From positions 62,001 through 126,000 of the forward strand of contig JANLFK010000009.1 of assembly GCA_024655945.1 (NCBI GenBank): a stretch of 64,000 nt of DNA, in the 5' to 3' direction. The notes beneath the pieces were generated by a model that worked only from the letters and a program-made list of their open reading frames with translations, was not told where the DNA came from and did not search any database. Origin of the DNA: a candidate division KSB1 bacterium (GTDB taxonomy: Bacteria; Zhuqueibacterota; Zhuqueibacteria; JANLFK01; Oleimicrobiaceae). Positions 51,031-59,427 of the stretch are shown piece after piece; position 1 is the first letter of the stretch; each line of letters starts with the position of its first letter. The position numbers and the translations under genes are program-made.

Positions 51031-53334
51031 ATGGCACGTATCCAGATTCTTCTCGCCGACAGGGATCAGTCCTATCTTGAGGATGCCCAGCGCGTTCTGC
51101 GGCTGTACGACGAGAACTATGTGCTGCAAGGCGTGACCTCTGCGGCGGAACTCATCGACAAGATCACTGCGGACGGCGTAGACCTGCTGCTGCTGGACTC
51201 CCATTTGGGGGATGGCGACTACCTTTCGGTGCTCGACCAGGTGGTGGGCGCCCGCCCTGACTTGCCCGTGGTGGTCCTTGTGGACGAGGGGCGCGATGAC
51301 TTGGCTATAGCCGCTCTTCGGCGCGGTGCGTACGACTATGTGATGAAGACCAAGGGGTATCTGACCACCCTGCCTTTCACCGTGCGCAAGGCGGTGGGGC
51401 ACAGAGCCTTGCGGAGGAAGGTGAAGCCAGTAGTGGAAAAGCCACCGGCAGCGCCCGAGCGTCCGGTGCACGCGCCCAAGGAGCCGCTCTTTGCGCCGCG
51501 CCGGCCGGCTCCGGAGCCTGCTGTGGCCAGTGCCACGGCTGCGGCAGGTACTCCGCTTCGTGAGGAGCCTCTGTTCGCAGGCGCGCCGGAGGAACCTCGG
51601 CCGCATACGCCACCCTGGGAGGCTCCGCGGTCACCGGCCTTCTCGTTTGCGGCGCCGGCAGAGGAGCTTTTCGCCAAGGAGCCAGAGCCGGCCGCGAAGG
51701 CAGAACCGCACAGGCCGACACCAGCACCCGAGCCGTCGCCGGCGGCTGCCCAGCCGGAGAGTCGGCCTGCCCACGAGGCAGGCGAACAGCCGACTGCTTC
51801 GTGCGTAGTCGATCAGAAATTGCGCATTCTTTCCGCCAACAAGACAATGGAAAGCCTGACCGACTACAGCGACGAAGAGCTCCTGGAACTCACGCTCGCC
51901 GACCTCTTCGCCGAGGGCGACCAAGACCACGTCTACCGTTGGTTTGAGGCTCTGGCCAGTGGCCAGCAAGCACCGCTCTCCTGCACCCTGATAGGCAAGA
52001 AAGGCAAGCGCGTCCAGGTGGAGCTTGCTGCCACGCCGTTCCGCGAGGGCGACGGCGAGATTGCCGGGTACAGAGTGCGTATTCGCGAAGTGGTGCGCCC
52101 CGCACCCAAGGTAGAGGTGGCTCATGCAGTCGACCAGCTGAAGATGGTCGACGAGCTGGCTGCGCTCATCTCTGCCTGCTACGGCCGACCCTTAGCAGTG
52201 CTCCTGGACCTCTTGGCCAAGGTGGTCTGCCAGGTGTTCCACTTCAAGCGGTGCACCGTGGCCTTGCTGGATCGGCGGCGCAAGGTGTTCGTCAAGCAGG
52301 CGATGGTTGGCTACCGCAGCACCGGCGACCAGCCGAGGACGCTGGAAGTGCCCGCCGAGGTCATAGACCGCGTCTTTGCCCGCAAGTACCGCGTGAAGGT
52401 GCTCTACTACAACCGGGAATTGCGCGATGCCCGCACCGCAGTGGGTGCTCTCACCGGAGACCGCCGCACTCAAGACCGGCGGCCGGTGGGCGAGTGGCAC
52501 CGCCGCGATCTGGTCCTCATCAACCTCTTGGACGCAGAGGGGCGTACCTTCGGCTACATCTCCTTGGACGACCCGTTGGAGGGATTTGTCCCCAACAGGG
52601 ACACCTTCCACAACCTGGAAATCTTTGGCAGGTTAGCGGCCCTGATCATCGAGAACTACTGGCACTTCTCCACCCTGGAGCGGCGCACGCGACGCCTCAA
52701 GCAGATTCTGGCAACCAGCAACATCTTCAAGCTCTACCTCAGCCTCTCTGAGCTGCTCAAAGAGGTGGTCTGGTCCATCAAGTTCTCGCTGGACTTCAAC
52801 CTGGTGGTGCTGGCGCTGGTCAGCAAGCGAACGCAGTTGCTGGAAGTCAAGGCCATCGCCTGCGAGGACAAGATCAAACAGCTGCAGATCGGGGAGCTGG
52901 CCTTCGAGCTGGAAGAGATTGCTGGGCTGCTGCAAGACCGCTATCGACGCAATCGCTCCTACTTTGTGGACCGCGAAGAGCCGGCCCTGGCGCCCCTCAA
53001 GGCCATCTATCGGCCTGCGGTGAGCAATGGCGATGCAGGCATGTGGCCGACCTGGGGCCTGGTCTTAGTACCACTGGTGTCGCGCTCTGACAAGATTATC
53101 GGCTTCTTGGTGGTCGACGACCCGGTCGATGGGCGCGTGCCCAGCATGGAGACCATTCGCACCTTAGAGATGCTCGCCAACCAGGTAGCCATCGCCATCG
53201 ACAACCGAGTCATGTATGTCGAACTGAAGCGACAGCTCCTGGAAACCACCGGCGAGGTCAAAGAAGAAAGAGCTGCGGCAGCCGAAACAGAGGCGGGGGG
53301 ATTGCGCAAGCTGATGGACCGTCTCTTTCACTGA
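51031..53334 (+). CDS. Response-regulator receiver, PAS and two GAF domains, no output domain
   Basis: A 767-residue signalling protein. Residues 1-125 are a CheY-like receiver: acidic pair in 'LLADRDQSYL', phospho-acceptor Asp in 'LLLLDSHLGDG', and Lys in 'YVMKTKGY'. A Pro/Ala/Glu-rich disordered linker (about 135-255) leads to a PAS domain ('VVDQKLRILSANKTMESLTD'), then two GAF domains (about 370-550 and 570-745). No kinase, phosphatase, cyclase or DNA-binding domain is present. It may act as a sensory adaptor for a partner encoded elsewhere, such as a histidine kinase or a SpoIIE phosphatase. GAGGAG precedes the ATG. Confidence 0.82.
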   Translation: MARIQILLADRDQSYLEDAQRVLRLYDENYVLQGVTSAAELIDKITADGVDLLLLDSHLGDGDYLSVLDQVVGARPDLPVVVLVDEGRDDLAIAALRRGAYDYVMKTKGYLTTLPFTVRKAVGHRALRRKVKPVVEKPPAAPERPVHAPKEPLFAPRRPAPEPAVASATAAAGTPLREEPLFAGAPEEPRPHTPPWEAPRSPAFSFAAPAEELFAKEPEPAAKAEPHRPTPAPEPSPAAAQPESRPAHEAGEQPTASCVVDQKLRILSANKTMESLTDYSDEELLELTLADLFAEGDQDHVYRWFEALASGQQAPLSCTLIGKKGKRVQVELAATPFREGDGEIAGYRVRIREVVRPAPKVEVAHAVDQLKMVDELAALISACYGRPLAVLLDLLAKVVCQVFHFKRCTVALLDRRRKVFVKQAMVGYRSTGDQPRTLEVPAEVIDRVFARKYRVKVLYYNRELRDARTAVGALTGDRRTQDRRPVGEWHRRDLVLINLLDAEGRTFGYISLDDPLEGFVPNRDTFHNLEIFGRLAALIIENYWHFSTLERRTRRLKQILATSNIFKLYLSLSELLKEVVWSIKFSLDFNLVVLALVSKRTQLLEVKAIACEDKIKQLQIGELAFELEEIAGLLQDRYRRNRSYFVDREEPALAPLKAIYRPAVSNGDAGMWPTWGLVLVPLVSRSDKIIGFLVVDDPVDGRVPSMETIRTLEMLANQVAIAIDNRVMYVELKRQLLETTGEVKEERAAAAETEAGGLRKLMDRLFH

Positions 53335-53402
53335 CCGGCACCAGTAGCTACCTGGACATTGGAACCGTGGTTGGCGTCCGCCAGTAGAAGGGGTGCCGGT
53401 CA
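53332..53402. repeat. 11-base inverted repeat spanning the stop codon
   Basis: TGACCGGCACC (53332-53342, starting at the stop codon) pairs perfectly with GGTGCCGGTCA (53392-53402) across 49 bases. It could fold the mRNA end or be a two-fold binding site; a short TTTT follows at 53406, so a weak terminator role is possible. Confidence 0.4.
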
Positions 53403-53541
53403 CGGTTTTCTGTCCCTGGCCTGGAGCTGGCGACCGAGTCGGGTCGGAACGACTCATGTCCCAGCACTGCCAGCGTGAGTCAAGAAGTCGATGCAACAGG
53501 CGGGGCAGTTGCGCAGCGCCAACTCCCCGCACGAGGTGGTC

Positions 53542-54666
53542 ATGATGAACCAAGCTATGAATCGGCGGTCGTTCTGCAAGCAGTGTGCTATGACGATGGC
53601 GGCGCCGTTTGTCGTACCCCTGCTTGGCAAAGCGGCCGACTATCGCTTGCCTGCCAGGAGCGTTGAGGCTCGCTACTACGAACGGCTTCCCAACAAGAAG
53701 GTGCGTTGCAACCTCTGCCCACGGCGATGCGTGGTGGAGCCTGCCAAGCGCGGTTTTTGCGAGGTGCGCGAAAACCGCGGAGGCACTTACTACACCCTGG
53801 TCCACTCGCGCCCCTGTACCGCAAACGTCGATCCCATAGAGAAGAAGCCTTTCTTCCACTTTCTGCCGGGAACGAGTGCCTTCTCCTTAGCGACAGTCGG
53901 CTGCAACGTGGATTGCATGTTCTGCCAGAACTGGCAGATCTCGCAGATCCGGCCGGAGGAGGCACCCAGCTACGACATGCCGCCCGAGGAGGTGGTGCGC
54001 CTGGCCCAGCGGTACGACTGTGCCAGTATCGCCTACACCTACACCGAGCCCATTGTCTTCTCCGAGTATGTGTTCGACTGCGCTGCCATCGGCAGGGAGA
54101 AGGAGGTACGGAGCGTCATGGTGAGCAACGGCTTTATCAATCAGGAGCCGCTGCTGGACCTGTGCAAGGTGTTGGACGCGGTGAAGATCGACCTCAAGGC
54201 CTTTCGCCAGGAGTTCTATACCGAGATTGTGCAGGGACTGCTCCGACCGGTCATGGACACGCTGCTCACCCTCAAGAAACAGGGAATGTGGACGGAGATT
54301 GTCTACCTGGTCATCCCCACCAAGAACGACGACGAAGGCGAGATCCGGGAGATGTGCCAGTGGGTGGCAAGCGATTTGGGCAAAGATACGCCCGTGCACT
54401 TTACGCGCTTCCATCCTGAATACAGGTTGAGAAACCTGCCTCCGACGCCGGTGAGCACCCTGCGTAAGGCCAGGGAGATAGGCCTCAAGCAGGGGTTGCA
54501 CTATGTCTACGTGGGCAACGTTCCTGGCGAGGAGGGCGAGAACACCTTCTGCCCGCATTGTGGCAAGGTGGTGATCCGACGAGTGGGCTACACCATTCGC
54601 GAAAACAATCTCAAAGGCGACCGGTGCGGTAGCTGCGGCGGCCAGATTGCCGGCGTGTGGAGGTGA
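53542..54666 (+). CDS. AmmeMemoRadiSam system radical SAM enzyme with a twin-arginine-like leader
   Basis: A 374-residue radical SAM protein of the AmmeMemoRadiSam type. Features in order: leader 'NRRSFCKQCAMTMAAPFVV', Cys pair 'CNLCPRRCVVEP...GFCEVR', 'FLPGTSAFSLATVGC', the cluster motif 'CNVDCMFC' with 'QNWQISQ', 'YTYTEPIVFSEY', 'VMVSNGFI' and 'DAVKIDLKAF', and a C-terminal zinc-ribbon-like 'CPHCGK...CGSCGG'. The family travels with Memo-like (B) and AMMECR1-like (A) proteins; the shared pathway is unknown. Both partners are encoded immediately downstream. The start is ATG 53542 (ATG 53545 equally likely), after GAGGTGG. Confidence 0.9.
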   Translation: MMNQAMNRRSFCKQCAMTMAAPFVVPLLGKAADYRLPARSVEARYYERLPNKKVRCNLCPRRCVVEPAKRGFCEVRENRGGTYYTLVHSRPCTANVDPIEKKPFFHFLPGTSAFSLATVGCNVDCMFCQNWQISQIRPEEAPSYDMPPEEVVRLAQRYDCASIAYTYTEPIVFSEYVFDCAAIGREKEVRSVMVSNGFINQEPLLDLCKVLDAVKIDLKAFRQEFYTEIVQGLLRPVMDTLLTLKKQGMWTEIVYLVIPTKNDDEGEIREMCQWVASDLGKDTPVHFTRFHPEYRLRNLPPTPVSTLRKAREIGLKQGLHYVYVGNVPGEEGENTFCPHCGKVVIRRVGYTIRENNLKGDRCGSCGGQIAGVWR

Positions 54667-54671
54667 GCACG

Positions 54672-56240
54672 ATGTCAGAGCGAGGGAAAGTCAGGAAAAT
54701 GCGGATGAAGAAGGGCTCCCCTAGGCTGAGCAGGCAGACGTGGCGGGCTCTTTGTGTCTTCATCGTTGTCGGCGTGTGGGCGCTCTTGCTTCAGAGTGAC
54801 GTCGCCGCCCAAGTGCGGCCGCCGGCAGTGGCAGGCGCGTGGTACTCGGATGACCCGACCACCCTGCGCGCGACCATCCAGAAATGGCTCGACCAGGCGC
54901 AGGACGCCGGCGTGGAAGGAGAAATCTACGGCCTGCTGGCGCCGCACGCCGGCTACGAGTACTCCGGCGCCACTGCCGCCGTCTCCTACCGCCAGGTGCG
55001 CGGCCGCCAGTACGATGCGGTGGTCATCATCGGCCCCAGCCATCGCGAGTACTTTGCCGGGGTGTCTGTCTTCAACGGGGAGGGCTACCGCACCCCGCTT
55101 GGCGTGGCTGCCGTCGACAAGGAACTGGCCGCAGCCATTGCCGAGGCGGACCCCCTGATTTCGCTCGGCGAGGCAGGGCACCGTGGGGCTGAACACTCCA
55201 TCGAGGCGCAGGTGCCCTTCCTGCAGGTGGCCTTGCCCGGTACCAAGATCGTGCCGATCGCCATGCTCGACGATTCGTGGGACACCTGCCGACGCGTAGG
55301 TGCCGCCATCGCCGGGGCAGCTGCCGGTCGCAAGGTGCTCATCGTTGCCAGCTCGGACCTCTACCACGGCGAGTCGTACGCAGCCTGCAACGCCAGCGAT
55401 GCGCAGACCTTGGCACAGGTGGAAGGCATAGATCCCCAGGCCTTCTGCAAAGGGGCGCGCGCCGGGAAATATGCGGCCTGTGGCGCCGGCCCCATTGCGG
55501 CCATGCAATGCGCCGCCCAGCTTCTTGGAGCCACGCAGGCCAAAGTCCTGGCGCACACCACTAGCGGCGACGTCACGGGACAAAAGACCGGCTACGTGGT
55601 GGGCTATGGGGCCGCAGTGGTTTTCGGACCGCCAAGGCAGCAGAAAAAGGCTGAAGCTAAGGCGACAATGCCAGGTCGAGTGGAGTTCTCCCCGCTGAGC
55701 GCGGAGGTGCAACAGGAACTGCTGCGCATGGCCCGCCAGAGTATCGCCCACTACTTGGAACATGGCACGATTCCGGAATTCACGCCTCCCCACGAGGTGA
55801 TGAAGGAGCGGCGGGGCGTGTTCGTGACCATCACCAAGAGAGGCGAACTGCGCGGATGCATCGGCCACCACGAGAGCGACGTGCCGCTGTACAAGCTCGT
55901 GCCGCAGATGGCCGTTGCCTCGGCGTTCCAGGACCCGCGCTTTCCCCCGCTGCGCAAGGACGAGCTGGGCGTGATCAGAATCAAAGTGTCCGTCTACTTG
56001 ACGAACGTCTATCGGATCGACAATCTCGACCAGTTTGTGATGGGCAAGCACGGCATCATCATGTACAAGGACGGTCGCGGCGCCACATTCCTGCCAGAGG
56101 TTCCACTCGAGGCTGGGTGGAAGACTAAGGAAGAGGAACTGCGAAGTCTTTGCCAAAAAGCCGGATTGCCGCCTGATGCCTGGAAGCAAGGAGCCGTCTT
56201 CTATCTCTATGAGACCCAGGTCTTCGAGGAGGGCAAATGA
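54672..56240 (+). CDS. AmmeMemoRadiSam protein B-A fusion (Memo-like plus AMMECR1) with signal peptide
   Basis: A 522-residue protein with a basic N-terminus and a hydrophobic segment (about 26-46), probably a cleaved signal or an anchor. Residues 48-320 are Memo-like: 'PHAGYEYSG' (His92), 'GPSHREYF' (His124), 'EHSIEAQVPFL' (His175), 'SSDLYHGESY' (His232) and 'ACGAGPI' (Cys270), which mirror the metal site of Memo/LigB-fold proteins. Residues 335-520 are an AMMECR1 domain with the signature LRGCIG (393-398). GGAGGTGA lies five bases before ATG 54672. The gene starts 5 bases after the radical SAM gene and overlaps the next AMMECR1 gene by 4. Confidence 0.9.
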   Translation: MSERGKVRKMRMKKGSPRLSRQTWRALCVFIVVGVWALLLQSDVAAQVRPPAVAGAWYSDDPTTLRATIQKWLDQAQDAGVEGEIYGLLAPHAGYEYSGATAAVSYRQVRGRQYDAVVIIGPSHREYFAGVSVFNGEGYRTPLGVAAVDKELAAAIAEADPLISLGEAGHRGAEHSIEAQVPFLQVALPGTKIVPIAMLDDSWDTCRRVGAAIAGAAAGRKVLIVASSDLYHGESYAACNASDAQTLAQVEGIDPQAFCKGARAGKYAACGAGPIAAMQCAAQLLGATQAKVLAHTTSGDVTGQKTGYVVGYGAAVVFGPPRQQKKAEAKATMPGRVEFSPLSAEVQQELLRMARQSIAHYLEHGTIPEFTPPHEVMKERRGVFVTITKRGELRGCIGHHESDVPLYKLVPQMAVASAFQDPRFPPLRKDELGVIRIKVSVYLTNVYRIDNLDQFVMGKHGIIMYKDGRGATFLPEVPLEAGWKTKEEELRSLCQKAGLPPDAWKQGAVFYLYETQVFEEGK

Positions 56241-56821
56241 GTCGCGGCAAAGAAGACCGGCCTGGGGAGCTCACCGAGCAGGAGAAGCAACAGCTCCTGC
56301 ATATCGCCCGCGCTGCCATTGCCAGCCGGCTCAAGGGTGAGCCGCTCCCAGACTTTGCCCCAGTCTCTGAACGATTGCGGCAGAAGCAAGGAGCCTTCGT
56401 GACCCTGCACAAGCGCAGGGCCTTGCGGGGGTGCATTGGCTACATCGAGCCGGTGAGCCCGCTCTACCTTGCGGTGGCGGAGATGGCCCAGGCAGCAGCC
56501 TTTGAAGACCCGCGCTTTGCCCCGCTCAGCGAGGAGGAGCTCTCAGAGGTGGATATTGAGATTTCTGTGCTTTCGCCCACGCGCGAGATTAGCGACCTGG
56601 AGGAGATCAAGGTGGGGGAGCACGGCCTGATCGTCCAACAGGGAATTCGCAAGGGTCTGCTGCTCCCTCAAGTGGCTACCGAATGTAACTGGGACCGGAC
56701 GACGTTCTTGCGTCACACCTGCTTGAAGGCCGGCCTGCCCGCCGATGCCTACAAGCAGAAGGGCACGTCCATCAAAGTGTTCTCAGCACAGGTATTTGGG
56801 GAAAAGGAGAGGGAGGACTAA
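56237..56821 (+). CDS. AmmeMemoRadiSam protein A (AMMECR1 domain), cytoplasmic
   Basis: A 194-residue stand-alone AMMECR1 protein with the 'LRGCIG' signature (in 'RRALRGCIGYIEP'), 'AAAFEDPRFAPLSEEEL', 'DIEISVLSP' and 'KGLLLPQVATE'. It is a second copy of the domain already fused to the Memo-like protein just upstream, but it has no signal peptide. The start ATGA overlaps the previous stop; the end overlaps the stop codon of the convergent gene by four bases. Function is unknown in bacteria. Confidence 0.9.
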   Translation: MSRGKEDRPGELTEQEKQQLLHIARAAIASRLKGEPLPDFAPVSERLRQKQGAFVTLHKRRALRGCIGYIEPVSPLYLAVAEMAQAAAFEDPRFAPLSEEELSEVDIEISVLSPTREISDLEEIKVGEHGLIVQQGIRKGLLLPQVATECNWDRTTFLRHTCLKAGLPADAYKQKGTSIKVFSAQVFGEKERED

Positions 56822-59085
56822 CGCCGATTCAAGCACAGGGCGGCGGCGACGAGCGCACTAAGGTTGAGGAAAGCTAAGCCGACCGTGGTGAGTGGCAGGC
56901 CGAGCACCGGAATGGCGATCGCCGCCGCCAGTAGGGCGCCCACACTTGCACCCAGCAGGTCGAGGGCGTAGATGGTGCCCGCGGTGTGCTCCACGCGCGT
57001 TCCGGCTTTGGCAAAAAGGTCATTGGCCAGAGGGAACTGGTAGCCGTCCAATGCCCCTGTTGCGAGGAGCAGCAGTGGAAGCACGAACTGCGTCAAAGAT
57101 CCGTGCGTAGTAGAAGCCTTCGGCAGGCCATACATCACCCCGAGAGTCGCTAAGGGAAGCAACACCAAGGTCGCTACGACTGCCTTGAACCTGGCTGCGA
57201 CGCCCGAGCCGCGTTGCACCGCGCGGGTGCCCAACATCCCACCAATGGCCAAGCCCGCCATAAACGCCGTCACCAAGAGCGACACTCGGTAGTAGACGTA
57301 GCCGTAGATTGCCTGAAACGCCACCATACAAGCTACTTCCAACGCAATCCCCGAGAAGCCGGCGCAGAGCACTGCCCACCCCACAGCCCAGCGCTGCACT
57401 CTTGCCAGCGACCAACGCATGCGTGCTGCCACGGCGAAGAAGAGGGCCACAATGGCCGCCGGCAGCCATATCGCCCAGGAGCCTGCGTGGGCGATGGCAT
57501 CGAACAGACGCGCCGTCACCGGGCTGACCTGCCTGCTCCACAGAATCAGGTCGAAATAATAGGCGACCGGGGCAAAGTCGGTGTTGAGGCGCTCATTTCT
57601 GTGTCCCTCCAACACCTGGTTGAGATAGCTCACGCGCGCTGTGGCTAACCGGAAGGGCAAATAGTACTCGCGGACGAATTGCGTCGCTATGCCCCGCTCG
57701 CGCAGGCGCTGGAGGAGAAGTGTGGCGTCGGTGGTCAGTTTGGTAGGCGGGGTGCTGGCAAAGAAGTGCGCCGTCGCGCCAGGAAAGAGCACCACCTCTG
57801 GGAACACAGAAGCGAGGGTGTTGCGCAGACAGGAGAGAAAGCGTGCCAACTCCTCGCCGATGACGTTTTCGGAGGAGCTGACGGCAAAGGAGAGCACGCC
57901 GCCTGGATTGAGAACGTCCCGCACGCGCATGAAAAACTCACGGGTGAAGAAGCGGTTCACCATGGTGGTGCGCGGTTCGGGCAAGCCGATGATGACCACG
58001 TCGTAGCGACTAGTGGCCTTCTGCACGTAGAGCCTGCCGTCGACGTGGTGCACGCCGACGCGGAGGTCGTCCAGCACCCCGACTGCCTCGGCTGGGAGGT
58101 ACTCTCGCGCCAAAGTGATGAGGCGCGGGTCAAGCTCCACATAGTCGATGTGGCTCACCGAAGGTGTCTTGAGCACCTCCTGCAGGCCACCTCCGAGACC
58201 GCCGCCCAGCAGGAGGACCCTTTCTGGCCGTGGGTGCTGCAGAAGCGCAAGCTGCACCAGATTCTCGGCCGCTTCGGGGTCCGGGTAGGTGAAAGAGATG
58301 AGCCCATTTTCAAAGAAGCTCACGCTCTCGTCGGCCGTGACGACAGCGACATTGGCGTAGGGCGTGTTCTCGCTGTGCAGCAAGCGGTAGTCGTGCCAAA
58401 AAAGGGAATTGCCCAAGCGGTGGAGCGGCGTGGCGGTGGCGGCCAAGGCGACAATTCCGCCAACAACGACGATACCCACGGGCAGGCGCACCTTCCTTTT
58501 CGGCCAAAAGCAAAGGAGCCACGCACTGACCAGATTAAGGCTCCCCAACAATGCAGCTATCTCCAGGGCGTGCAAGTACCGAATGAGGAGAAAGCTGGCC
58601 GCTATGCCCCCGACAGTGGCGCCAATCGACTCGAGCACGTACACACGACCTATGGCGACGGAATCGCCGAGGCCATGCGCAGCGAATGCCTTGCAGCCCA
58701 AGGTGTACAAGAAACCGAGGACGAAACATACCGGGCCGATGACCGCAGGAGGGGTCAACAGCATCGGCAGCAAGCCCACCACCTGGCCCTGGCTCTTTCC
58801 CCAGGCCATCATGCTCGCCCGCGCGCCAAGGATGGTGGCGGGCAGCACAAGGGCTGCAATCGTCTGCAATAGGGCAAAGGCGGAACTTGCCCTGGTCAAA
58901 CGGCGCCCTACCCGTCCTGCTAAGGCGCTGCCTGCTGCAGTGCACAGCAGCCAACTGGTCAGGAGCAGACCAAGCAGCAATTCGTTGCCGTAGAACACCA
59001 CTACCAGCTCGCGCATGGCCACCACCTGCGCGACGGTAGCCGTGGCCCCCATGACCAACACCGCAAAGCCAAGCCGAAATCTCAT
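56818..59085 (-). CDS. Membrane-embedded spermidine/spermine synthase-like protein
   Basis: A 755-residue protein in three parts: an N-terminal membrane domain of about 6-7 helices (1-215), a soluble class I aminopropyltransferase/methyltransferase-like domain (about 215-510: 'VLLLGGGLGGGLQEVLK', 'VDYVELDPRL' in the variant 'IDYVELDPRL', 'DGRLYVQ', 'DVVIIGLPEP'), and a C-terminal membrane domain of about seven helices (530-750). The nucleotide-binding 'GGG' and the acidic 'ELDP' are present. In true spermidine synthases a further 'DSSDP' motif carries catalytic Asp; here the equivalent reads 'IGLPEP', so polyamine synthesis is doubtful. Such fused proteins are common in FCB and deltaproteobacterial genomes; their substrate is unknown. 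Confidence 0.82.
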   Translation of the reverse strand: MRFRLGFAVLVMGATATVAQVVAMRELVVVFYGNELLLGLLLTSWLLCTAAGSALAGRVGRRLTRASSAFALLQTIAALVLPATILGARASMMAWGKSQGQVVGLLPMLLTPPAVIGPVCFVLGFLYTLGCKAFAAHGLGDSVAIGRVYVLESIGATVGGIAASFLLIRYLHALEIAALLGSLNLVSAWLLCFWPKRKVRLPVGIVVVGGIVALAATATPLHRLGNSLFWHDYRLLHSENTPYANVAVVTADESVSFFENGLISFTYPDPEAAENLVQLALLQHPRPERVLLLGGGLGGGLQEVLKTPSVSHIDYVELDPRLITLAREYLPAEAVGVLDDLRVGVHHVDGRLYVQKATSRYDVVIIGLPEPRTTMVNRFFTREFFMRVRDVLNPGGVLSFAVSSSENVIGEELARFLSCLRNTLASVFPEVVLFPGATAHFFASTPPTKLTTDATLLLQRLRERGIATQFVREYYLPFRLATARVSYLNQVLEGHRNERLNTDFAPVAYYFDLILWSRQVSPVTARLFDAIAHAGSWAIWLPAAIVALFFAVAARMRWSLARVQRWAVGWAVLCAGFSGIALEVACMVAFQAIYGYVYYRVSLLVTAFMAGLAIGGMLGTRAVQRGSGVAARFKAVVATLVLLPLATLGVMYGLPKASTTHGSLTQFVLPLLLLATGALDGYQFPLANDLFAKAGTRVEHTAGTIYALDLLGASVGALLAAAIAIPVLGLPLTTVGLAFLNLSALVAAALCLNRR

Positions 59086-59121
59086 CGCCGATCTCTCGAG
59101 TCAATTCTTTTGGCTCGCGTA

Positions 59122-59150
59122 AAAATAGGCAATAGTGGAGCCAATTGCAA
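59122..59150 (-). promoter_or_regulatory. Promoter for the spermidine synthase-like gene
   Basis: Minus strand: TTGCAA (59145-59150), 17 bases, TATTTT (59122-59127), continuing TATTTTTA. It sits about 37 bases before the start codon. Confidence 0.55.
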
Positions 59151-59387
59151 GGGGAAAACCGTCGTGAGCTCGCAATGCCAAGCACGGGTGGTTCTCGCTT
59201 CCGCTGGTGGCTACAAGCCGAGCGTGGGACATGCGCCTTCAAGCCCAGTACCTCCGCGTCGGAGGTTGTGTGCGTTGCCTGCCACTGCACACGTCCTCTG
59301 CGGTGGTACTGGTTTTGAGGCCGCAATGGGTGCCAACCGAACGGACCCGTCAGGGCGCCAAGAGCGTGTTTTCGCCGCAAAAACGAC

Positions 59388-59415
59388 TTGATTTTCGGGC
59401 AAAATGTTGTAAATT
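59388..59415 (+). promoter_or_regulatory. Promoter for tRNA-Met
   Basis: TTGATT (59388-59393), a 16-base spacer, TAAATT (59410-59415). The first tRNA base is 12 bases after the -10 box, close to the expected start with a few bases of leader. Confidence 0.7.
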
Positions 59416-59427
59416 TACTGATGCGTT

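Larger units (their letters stand above)
59086..59427. other. Divergent intergenic region with two promoters
   Basis: About 340 bases between the leftward membrane protein and the tRNA. It holds a leftward promoter (59122-59150) and a rightward one (59388-59415). The GC-rich part between them has no recognisable gene. Confidence 0.5.
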
